From: NIC37A-2 sp050289625
Lineage (GTDB): Bacteria > Myxococcota_A > Polyangia > Polyangiales > Polyangiaceae
DNA: 13,537 nucleotides
Direction: 5' to 3'
NCBI GenBank assembly: GCA_050289625.1
Contig: JBNKGC010000167.1
Span: 1-13,537, forward strand
This document shows positions 6,754-12,790 of this stretch, piece by piece. The notes under the pieces are model-generated. The model was not told where the DNA came from. It saw only the letters and a program-made list of their open reading frames with translations, and ran no database searches. The first letter of the stretch is position 1. Every line of letters starts with the position of its first letter. Both the position numbers and the translations under genes were made by a program.

Positions 6754-7324
6754 TGTCGAAGCGGCGCGAGCCGCATCCCGATCCTTGCGTTCAGGGAGCC
6801 CAGTGGCTCCGACGCACCGTGGGTACATTCGCTTCGATGCGTCGCGGCTCTCCGCCGCGAGCACGACGGCGAGTGGCGCGGCCATTCCGTCTCGCTCGGC
6901 GCGCTATGGCCCCGCGAGCTGGGACCGCCTGCTCGAGGAGGCGATCACGGCTGTCGCCGGCGAGTCCGCATTTCTCATGAACGAGCAGGGGCTCGTCATC
7001 GCGAATCGAGGAACGCTCGATGCCGACACAGCCGAGGCCTTCGGCGCACGCACGCAGCTCGCGCTCGAACAGATCGACGCCATCGCCGAGCCATCCGCCC
7101 TGCGCCGGGTGCTCGCCTGCGATCTTGGGACCCGGTGGCTCTTCGGCGTCCGCTTCAAGCTCGCCGACGACACCTCAGTGACCCTTGGCCTGTTTACCGA
7201 AGACCCTCCGGAAGGCGACCGCCGCGAAACGCTCCTGTCCCTCGTCGACGCCGTGGCGGCTCAGGAGCGCGAGCCAACTTCCTTGGGTGGCGCCCCTCCT
7301 TCCTCCACCGAAGTCTCGCGCTGA
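6722..7324 (+). CDS. Second Roadblock/LC7-like protein with extended N-terminus
   Basis: A 200-residue protein. Residues about 66-183 resemble a divergent Roadblock/LC7 domain: an N-terminal helix (WDRLLEEAITAVAG), strands SAFLMNEQGLVIANRG, a long helix (TAEAFGARTQLALEQIDAIA), then RRVLACDLGTRWLFGVRFK and SVTLGLFTE strands and a final helix. It therefore probably pairs with or antagonises the smaller Roadblock protein at 4626-4991. Residues 1-65 are Ser/Ala/Arg-rich and likely disordered; the C-terminal 18 residues are also low complexity. The ATG at 6722 has GAGG 6 bases upstream and overlaps the ParA gene by 32 bases. A later start is possible because the N-terminus carries no fold. Domain assignment is by secondary-structure pattern and context, so it is less sure than for the first copy. 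Confidence 0.75.
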   Translation: MPNELNKHCSDVEAARAASRSLRSGSPVAPTHRGYIRFDASRLSAASTTASGAAIPSRSARYGPASWDRLLEEAITAVAGESAFLMNEQGLVIANRGTLDADTAEAFGARTQLALEQIDAIAEPSALRRVLACDLGTRWLFGVRFKLADDTSVTLGLFTEDPPEGDRRETLLSLVDAVAAQEREPTSLGGAPPSSTEVSR

Positions 7325-7345
7325 GCGGAGACCACGAGGTCTGAC

Positions 7346-8107
7346 ATGCAGCACACAACCACGACTCTCTTCGACGACGGACGCCATCGCAATCTGGTCC
7401 TTCCTTCCTTCGACGAAGGCGACGCCGTTCCGGCGCAGCAGCACCTGATCGTCCATGGATCCGCCGGAATGATCCTCGATCCAGGTGGGCACAAGGTCTA
7501 TTCGCGGGTGCTCTCCGAGACAATGAAGCAACTCTCGGGCGGGAAGCTCGAGTCAGTCTTCCTCTCGCACCAGGACCCTGACGTCGTGGCCGCAATCAAC
7601 GGCTGGTTGATGACTACCGACGCTGTTGCCTACGCGCCTTCTCTCTGGACGAGGTTCATCCCGCACTTTGGGCTCGATCGCCTGGTGGCGAGTCGCCTGC
7701 ACGGTATCCCCGACGCTGGACAGCGCCTCATGCTCGGGAGCTGCGAGCTCATCGCGCTACCTGCCCACTTCCTACACTCGTGCGGCAACCTGCACCTCTA
7801 CGATCCTGCTTCGAAGATCCTGTACAGCGGCGATCTCGGTGCCTCGATCGGGACCGACTACATCTTCGTCGAGGACTTCGACGCGCATATCTCGAAGACC
7901 CTCGAATTCCACCAGCGCTACATGGCGTCCACGGTCGCCCTTCGCGCGTGGGTGAGGATGGTGCGCTCCCTCGAGATCGACATGATCGCACCGCAGCACG
8001 GCGCCCTCTACCGCGGTCCGGAGATGGTGCAACGCTTCCTCGACTGGGCAGAGCAACTCGAGGTCGGTATCGAGAAGATGGCCACTACATATGTCATCCC
8101 CGACTGA
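7346..8107 (+). CDS. Metallo-beta-lactamase-fold diiron protein, flavodiiron/ODP-like, no flavodoxin domain
   Basis: A 253-residue stand-alone MBL domain of the flavodiiron (FprA/ODP) branch. Diiron ligands expected from the family are visible: H75-x-D77-x-D79 in SHQDPDV, H144 in HFLHSCGN, D163 in SGDLGAS and H218 in PQHGALYRG. The fourth residue of the canonical HxExDH motif is Val80 instead of His, as in the oxygen-binding diiron (ODP) group. There is no flavodoxin or rubredoxin domain, so it is unlikely to be a complete NO or O2 reductase on its own. In spirochaete chemotaxis an ODP protein acts as an O2/redox receptor, which makes a sensor role here plausible. The SLEIDMIAPQHG segment is typical of the family. 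GAGG lies 6 bases before ATG 7346. It is the last gene of the operon, 21 bases after the second Roadblock gene. Confidence 0.9.
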   Translation: MQHTTTTLFDDGRHRNLVLPSFDEGDAVPAQQHLIVHGSAGMILDPGGHKVYSRVLSETMKQLSGGKLESVFLSHQDPDVVAAINGWLMTTDAVAYAPSLWTRFIPHFGLDRLVASRLHGIPDAGQRLMLGSCELIALPAHFLHSCGNLHLYDPASKILYSGDLGASIGTDYIFVEDFDAHISKTLEFHQRYMASTVALRAWVRMVRSLEIDMIAPQHGALYRGPEMVQRFLDWAEQLEVGIEKMATTYVIPD

Positions 8108-8175
8108 CGGCGACGAGCGACCCGCCGAAGCTCCGTCATCACTTTATGTTTCTTAGCCTCGACGGTTGGCGGCGG

Positions 8176-11133
8176 TCACCGCGGGGGCGGAGCGTTTTGG
8201 GCCTCAGGGTCGCGTTTTTCCCATTTCCCGGAACGCTTCAGTACCTCTCCGGCCTCGATGCGGGACATCTGGGAGGTACTGACACGGCGAATTTTTTGCA
8301 GCATGGGGATCCCGCGGGGATCTTCGAGCTGATCGATGACGCGCACCACGGTGAGCACGTGGGGCGAGCGCGGGTTCTGGGCCAGGAGCACGTCCATCGC
8401 GTCCCGGCCTTGAAGCGCCACCAAGCTCACGAGCGCAGCTTCGTGCGTTGGTAGATCGACGTGCCTTTGTTCGAGCAGCCGTCTCAGACCCTCGACTCCC
8501 TTCGTTCCTCCGAGCACCCCGAGCGCTCGTGCCGCCTCGAGCCGAACCCGGCCCTTCTCATGGCGAAGGAAACGCTCGATTTGGTCGCCCAGCGTCGGGG
8601 ACAGTGGGTGGCGCTTGCCTGCCTGGTTCGATTTGGCATCGAGCGTGGCGAGGCTCTGGAGCCACAACGAAAGGCTCGCCTCGTCGGTTGAAACCAAGGG
8701 CTGTAGCTCGGCAAGCGGCTTCAGGAAGACATCCGCTCTCTTTTTCCAGGGCGCTATCAAGCGCAGCCAGGCGCGGCGCCTGTCTGGTGGACCCTCGCGC
8801 AGAGTCGCGAGGTGCTTCGTGACGAATGCAGGCGAAAATTCGCCGTAGCCGCGGTCGGCCAGACCGGAAATGAAGGCTGCCTCCCCCTGCTCGTCTGTCA
8901 CTTCGACTTCTTGCGCGATGAGCTCGGATGTTTTTTCAGGGGCGACCTCGGCCAGGGCAGATAGAGCCTCCATCCGGATCCCTTGACCTCGACCGTCCGA
9001 GTCTTCCTTTCCGCGCGCAGTCCCCGCGTAGAGCGTGAAGGCCGCAGCTAGGGCGTCTTGGTTCTTCGAGAGTGCCACGAGCTGAAGTAGCAGACGGATG
9101 TCGCTCATTGGCCAGTCTTCGTCGACCTCCGACAGGCGCTCGTTCAAGAGTTCCCGAGTCGTTCTGCCCTCGAGCTCAGCCGCAAACACCGCCGGTCTTC
9201 TCCTGACCATTTCGGCCAGCAGTTCACCGTCGCGCTCCCTGTCCTGACCGAACAAGTTGTGCTGTGTCTCGGGATCGCGCTCCACGTCGAATACGGAGTA
9301 GGCGCCCTCCTGAGGAGAGAAGATTAGCTTGTACCGCCCCGCGGACAGCGCCATCGCGTGACCGCTCGCGCTCTCCGAGTAGGCAACTCGACTCATTTCG
9401 CCGGCGTCCTTCGAAAGAAGCGGCAGAAGGCTTCGACCGCGATGGGTCGGGTGTGGATCGAAGCCCATCAGATCGAGGGCGGTCGGCATGAGATCGATGT
9501 TGGAGACGGGGCCGGAAATGAGCTCGCCGTCGACGCCGGGAATGTGAATGGCGAGCGGAACGTTGAGCTCTTGCTCGCTGACGAACTGCCCGTGACCCAG
9601 CTGCCCGCCGTTTCGCTTTTCGTCACCGTGGTCCGCCGCGAGGATGATCGCTGTCGAATCGGCGAGCCCACGCTTCTCGAGGTTCTCGATGAGGAGCTTC
9701 ATCTGGGTGTCGAGCCATTGGACTCCGCGGCGATAGCGGAAATAGTTATCGCCGTCCCGGTGATTCAAGAGGTGGCCATAGAAGCTGCCTGGTTGATGGA
9801 CGCAGAAGAAATGAATCCACGCCAAAAAGCGTGTGTCGCCCAGACCCGAGAAGATGTGGTCGGCCTTTTTGACCAGGTCCTGCTGGCGGGCGTAGCGGTA
9901 GATCTCGAGATGATTGAACCCCTCCGGCAAGGACTGGGCGTAGCGATTGGTCGGAAGGACGAAGTACTCCGGAACTACGGCCACCGACTGCAACCCGTAC
10001 GAGGAGGCGAGTTCGGGCAAGGACAGGCCTTTGAATTCCACCCCCTCCCACGGCTGGACCGAGCGATGCATCGCCGGCACCGAGCGTGCGGTGGCGCTCG
10101 CCTGCGAGTAGGCGCGTTGGAAGCGGAACTGACGTCCGAGCCACTGCTCGAGAAACGGCGTGTCGCCCGGCTTGACCAACGTGCTTTCTGGACCTCTGAC
10201 GGGCGGGAGGGCGTCCGCGCGCAGGTTGTCGACGACCACGAGGATCACCGAGCGAGCGCGACCGTGCCACGGATGAGCCTCGGAGTTCTTGGGGTCGCCC
10301 GCCGTGGGCATGCGTGCGAGAGCACGCTGGACGCTGTTCTGATCTGCCCGAGGGAGCCACGGCAAAACGACTTCCGCAGGCGTCTCCGCCACGGAAAGGA
10401 GTCCTGCGCGAGTGGTCGAGCCGGGAGACACGCCAATGCCACCAAAGACCAGGACGGCGAGCACCAGCACACCGGCCGCGGGAGTGCCGATGCGGGGTTC
10501 GAGCCGCGGTTCTCCGGCCAGGCGCTCGTCGAGCAGCTGCGAAAGCCCGATGAGCAAGGCGAGCCCGGCATGGAGGTAGACAATGCGATGGGGCCAGGGG
10601 TAGAGGCCGCGATACGCGAAGGCATCGACCAGCCCGAGACCAACTCCCCCGACGACGAGGCCCGCACAGAGCAGTCTCCGGCCGCGAGGACGCCCACGAA
10701 GTAGCTCGAGCAAAGCCCCGATGCCGGCAACCGAAAGGACTCCGACGGCTGGCACGAGGATCCGGAGCCACGGGGCGAAGCTTTGGCGGCGGACCCATTC
10801 GCCGCTGACCAGGTCCCTTCCCAGGATGCTCCACGGAACCAACACGAGAATCGCTGCCAGCATCGCCCCGCAGACGACGCTCGCCTTGGGACTGGACCTG
10901 CGCACCTGGCGCTGAATGAGTACGCACAGCAGCAGCGGCGCACCCACTGCCGCGAGGGTGACCAGGTGAAGTCCCAACACGAAGGCGCTCCCGGGGATCA
11001 GTCGTCGCGTCGTGTGACCAACGACCAGACTGATGCCCGTCAGGGCCGCCGCCGCGAGGAGCAGGGCGCCGGCGACGGGGATGGCCCGGGGCGCCCAGCG
11101 CAAACTGATCGAGGCTACCGCCCCCGCCCGCAC
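8176..11133 (-). CDS. Polytopic membrane sulfatase/phosphotransferase-superfamily enzyme with HEAT-like C-terminus
   Basis: A 985-residue inner-membrane protein. Seven hydrophobic segments (about 17-39, 50-73, 86-104, 123-145, 154-174, 184-201, 219-236) precede an alkaline-phosphatase/sulfatase-superfamily domain (about 292-640). Metal-site motifs are visible: ILVVVDNLRAD (D302), HFFCVHQPG, AADHGD (D502, H503) and LGHGQ (H514). The formylglycine signature C/S-x-P-x-R is not intact; the matching segment is SATAR (S346, T348, R350), so Ser or Thr may be the nucleophile, as in LtaS- or EptA-like phosphotransferases. Residues about 700-985 are alpha-helical and HEAT-like (VRLEAARALGVLGG, HEAALVSLVALQG). 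I chose GTG 11133 because AAAGGAG ends 5 bases before it; ATG 11274 and ATG 11223 are in frame without a good site. The substrate is unknown, perhaps an envelope lipid or polysaccharide. It converges on the signalling operon. Confidence 0.88.
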   Translation of the reverse strand: MRAGAVASISLRWAPRAIPVAGALLLAAAALTGISLVVGHTTRRLIPGSAFVLGLHLVTLAAVGAPLLLCVLIQRQVRRSSPKASVVCGAMLAAILVLVPWSILGRDLVSGEWVRRQSFAPWLRILVPAVGVLSVAGIGALLELLRGRPRGRRLLCAGLVVGGVGLGLVDAFAYRGLYPWPHRIVYLHAGLALLIGLSQLLDERLAGEPRLEPRIGTPAAGVLVLAVLVFGGIGVSPGSTTRAGLLSVAETPAEVVLPWLPRADQNSVQRALARMPTAGDPKNSEAHPWHGRARSVILVVVDNLRADALPPVRGPESTLVKPGDTPFLEQWLGRQFRFQRAYSQASATARSVPAMHRSVQPWEGVEFKGLSLPELASSYGLQSVAVVPEYFVLPTNRYAQSLPEGFNHLEIYRYARQQDLVKKADHIFSGLGDTRFLAWIHFFCVHQPGSFYGHLLNHRDGDNYFRYRRGVQWLDTQMKLLIENLEKRGLADSTAIILAADHGDEKRNGGQLGHGQFVSEQELNVPLAIHIPGVDGELISGPVSNIDLMPTALDLMGFDPHPTHRGRSLLPLLSKDAGEMSRVAYSESASGHAMALSAGRYKLIFSPQEGAYSVFDVERDPETQHNLFGQDRERDGELLAEMVRRRPAVFAAELEGRTTRELLNERLSEVDEDWPMSDIRLLLQLVALSKNQDALAAAFTLYAGTARGKEDSDGRGQGIRMEALSALAEVAPEKTSELIAQEVEVTDEQGEAAFISGLADRGYGEFSPAFVTKHLATLREGPPDRRRAWLRLIAPWKKRADVFLKPLAELQPLVSTDEASLSLWLQSLATLDAKSNQAGKRHPLSPTLGDQIERFLRHEKGRVRLEAARALGVLGGTKGVEGLRRLLEQRHVDLPTHEAALVSLVALQGRDAMDVLLAQNPRSPHVLTVVRVIDQLEDPRGIPMLQKIRRVSTSQMSRIEAGEVLKRSGKWEKRDPEAQNAPPPR

Positions 11134-11643
11134 GTTCGCTCCTTTCGAACCGATCGCCTTGGGGCGAGTCTGGTCTGCGGCGGCCGTTCCGTCCCTTTCT
11201 TCTGTTCGACTCCGCTCGATCATCGAAATCGAACGAGAGCAGTCCTTGCCCGCCAAAACTAGCCCTTTCGCCATCGGCTGGCCAAGGCCTCACTCCAGGA
11301 GGCACTCCCACCCGAGTCGGGCCCATCTCGTCGCCACCGGCCGCCAGCCACGGATGGACGGGCAAGTAGGCGCCTCTGCGCAGCATCCGCCATCGGCACG
11401 GCGCTCGCTGAGGCGCCGGGGTGCCCCACCGCCAGCGCCCCCGCTCACTGCAGCGCTCCCGCTGTGCCCCGCTCCGAGCGACGCTGCCCGGAGCGGACGG
11501 TGCACTATCAGGTGCTCGAGCAGCACTGGCCCGCCTTCCGTGAGCAAGCTGAAGAGTCCGGCGGACTTGCCGAGCTTCGTGACCAAGGAAAGAACCCGCA
11601 AGGCCGCTCTCCTGATTTCGGTGAGCGCGCCTTGTGGGCGTCA
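11134..11643. other. Intergenic stretch between xylanase and membrane enzyme genes
   Basis: About 510 bases separate the two minus-strand genes, so they are probably separate transcription units. The region should hold the promoter of the membrane enzyme, but I could not assign one. A possible small gene or fragment lies at 11290-11601. The in-frame extension of the membrane enzyme gene (11134-11274) is Arg/Ser/Thr-rich and looks non-coding. No strong hairpin follows the xylanase stop; a 4-bp CGCC/GGCG pair near 11629-11641 is too weak to call. Confidence 0.4.
11290..11601 (-). CDS. Possible small protein or gene remnant, unknown function
   Basis: A 103-residue reading frame starting with TTG at 11601, with AGGAG 7 bases upstream, 42 bases after the xylanase stop. 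The first 40 residues look like real protein (RVLSLVTKLGKSAGLFSLL, then TEGGPVLLEHLIVHRPLR), and the frame stays protein-like upstream of the TTG (ALTEIRRAA). After about residue 45 it turns into Gly/Ala/Arg/Cys-rich sequence typical of non-coding GC-rich DNA. It may be a short gene, or the remnant of one whose 3' part has decayed. I do not recognise a family, and it could be chance. Confidence 0.25.
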   Translation of the reverse strand: MRVLSLVTKLGKSAGLFSLLTEGGPVLLEHLIVHRPLRAASLGAGHSGSAAVSGGAGGGAPRRLSERRADGGCCAEAPTCPSIRGWRPVATRWARLGWECLLE

Positions 11644-12576
11644 CTACTGAATCGAAAGGGAGACGTCCGCCGAACCGCTACTCTGATATCCCTCGACCGT
11701 CATCGAAACTTCGTAGACGCTACCCATGTTCATCCCATGAGAAGCCCAGGCGTCGAAGTGGTTCTTGACGGTGATAGTGCCACTCTCTCTTTTGCTTTGG
11801 CGGACGCTCCAATATTGATCGAACGTCGCGTTTCCTTCAATGGACGGCTGATTGACTCGAGTCGTCTTGTAGATGTCATAAGTGCCGCCATCGCTGTCCA
11901 CCGTGCCGACGAAGCCCTCACCACCTGGCGGCCGCCAACTGCCCCAGCTATCGACGATGTAGTATTCGGCCAGTGGTCCCTGGGACCATCCGTAAACGCA
12001 GAGGTACGAGTTACCATTCGGGTTGTAGTTGGCGTTGTAGGTGACGACGTGGTTCGCCGAACCAGGGCGAATTCCCTTTCGACCGAGCAAATTGTTGATG
12101 TTGTTCCACTCGACGGAAAAGCCGTCAGCCGTGTTGGTCAGGCAGCCAGTGCCCTGGTCCTTCCAGTATTCGTAGGTGTAACCGCAGTGAGTCCCGATGT
12201 TGTTGTCGCAAACTTGCTGATCGCCTTCTGAACAGTCCGAGACCTCCGTACTCCCGCCGCTTCCCGTGGTCGCGCCCCCGGAGCCCGAGCTCGCGCCACC
12301 CGAACCACCGCCGGAACCTGCGTCTACGGCGCCTCCGGACCCTACCGATCCCCCGCTGTCGGTCGCGGCTCCTCCAGAACCCGGAGAACTGCCGCCTGTC
12401 TGGCTCGACCCTCCACCCGTTGCCGGGCCGCCACCCGTGCCCGGACCAGCTGCTGCTCCCATTCCGCCAGTCCCGGCGCCATCGCCATCGCCGCTAGCGC
12501 CATTGGGATCGTCTGCACAGCCGACGAAGAAGGAAAGACAAACAAGCGGAAAAGACAAGATGGTAGATGTGCGCAC
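11644..12576 (-). CDS. GH11 endo-1,4-beta-xylanase, surface lipoprotein with long Gly/Ser linker
   Basis: A 310-residue enzyme predicted to cleave the beta-1,4 backbone of xylan with retention, exposed on the cell surface. GTG 12576 is preferred because AAAAGGAG ends 5 bases upstream and a compact signal peptide follows (RTSTILSFPLVCLSFFVGC); ATG 12603 is in frame but lacks a good site. The lipidated Cys is residue 20. Residues 21-112 are a Gly/Ser/Ala/Thr linker. The GH11 jelly roll spans about 122-310. The nucleophile is E204 in PLAEYYIVDSWG and the acid/base is E295 in MTVEGYQSSGSA. The thumb NQPSIEGNATFDQYWSVRQS and the strand DGGTYDIYKTTR are intact. The residue equivalent to position 35 of the Bacillus enzyme is Asn (162), which in this family goes with a neutral to alkaline optimum. 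No carbohydrate-binding module is fused. Confidence 0.95.
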   Translation of the reverse strand: MRTSTILSFPLVCLSFFVGCADDPNGASGDGDGAGTGGMGAAAGPGTGGGPATGGGSSQTGGSSPGSGGAATDSGGSVGSGGAVDAGSGGGSGGASSGSGGATTGSGGSTEVSDCSEGDQQVCDNNIGTHCGYTYEYWKDQGTGCLTNTADGFSVEWNNINNLLGRKGIRPGSANHVVTYNANYNPNGNSYLCVYGWSQGPLAEYYIVDSWGSWRPPGGEGFVGTVDSDGGTYDIYKTTRVNQPSIEGNATFDQYWSVRQSKRESGTITVKNHFDAWASHGMNMGSVYEVSMTVEGYQSSGSADVSLSIQ

Positions 12577-12584
12577 AGCGGCTC
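12568..12584 (-). promoter_or_regulatory. Ribosome-binding site deciding the xylanase start
   Basis: On the minus strand, AAAAGGAG is followed by five bases and GTG (12574-12576). The same arrangement, AAAGGAG-N5-GTG, starts the membrane enzyme gene at 11133. In both cases it favours a GTG start inside a longer open frame that has an upstream ATG. Confidence 0.6.
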
Positions 12585-12790
12585 CTTTTCTATTTCTATC
12601 CATTCCCGCAAACGCGCATCTTGATCAGGTGTTGCGTCGGTTTTGTTCGCCGCGACATTCCACCACGGCCCTCTCGAGCACTTCCCGTCGGAGCCATGGA
12701 TGCGCTACCTGGAGCTGGCAGCCCGCCCTCGCATTCAACTTGACGACTCCCGTGACCACCTGCTCCGGTCGTGCCACGAAGCTTCGCGCC
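12577..12790. other. Divergent promoter region, xylanase / epimerase
   Basis: About 210 bases lie between two divergent genes and should carry both promoters. TTGACG at 12740-12745 could be a -35 box for the epimerase, but no matching -10 box is seen at the usual distance. The xylanase side has an A-rich leader (ATAGAAATAGAAAAGGAG). No operator-like inverted repeat stood out. Confidence 0.35.

Larger units (their letters stand above)
3474..8107 (+). other. Six-gene operon: histidine kinase, Roadblock, REC-PATAN-TPR, ParA, Roadblock-like, ODP-type MBL
   Basis: All six genes lie on one strand with gaps of 30 and 23 bases, overlaps of 4 and 32 bases and a final gap of 21 bases, so they are almost certainly co-transcribed. 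Together they provide a phosphorelay (kinase and receiver), a diiron domain able to react with oxygen, two Roadblock scaffolds and one dimerising ATPase. There is no DNA-binding protein or GTPase. I infer a cytoplasmic redox- or oxygen-responsive switch that may control the position or assembly of a cell-pole structure. The 68 bases after the last stop (8108-8175) separate it from a convergent gene, and I saw no strong terminator hairpin there. Confidence 0.85.

Noticed and set aside
9358..10704. Plus-strand frame of 448 residues opposite the membrane enzyme gene
   Set aside because: Antisense shadow in GC-rich DNA; no domain pattern and no ribosome-binding site.
9746..11644. Minus-strand frame of 632 residues overlapping the membrane enzyme gene
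   Set aside because: Shadow frame: very Arg/Pro/Gly-rich and without motifs, while the overlapping frame has membrane helices and superfamily metal motifs.
11464..12231. Plus-strand frame of 255 residues opposite the xylanase
   Set aside because: The other strand encodes an unmistakable GH11 domain with both catalytic Glu residues.
12240..12530. Repeat array in the xylanase linker region
   Set aside because: The repetition is codon-level low complexity encoding Gly/Ser/Ala, with no constant repeat and spacer units; not a CRISPR or mobile element.
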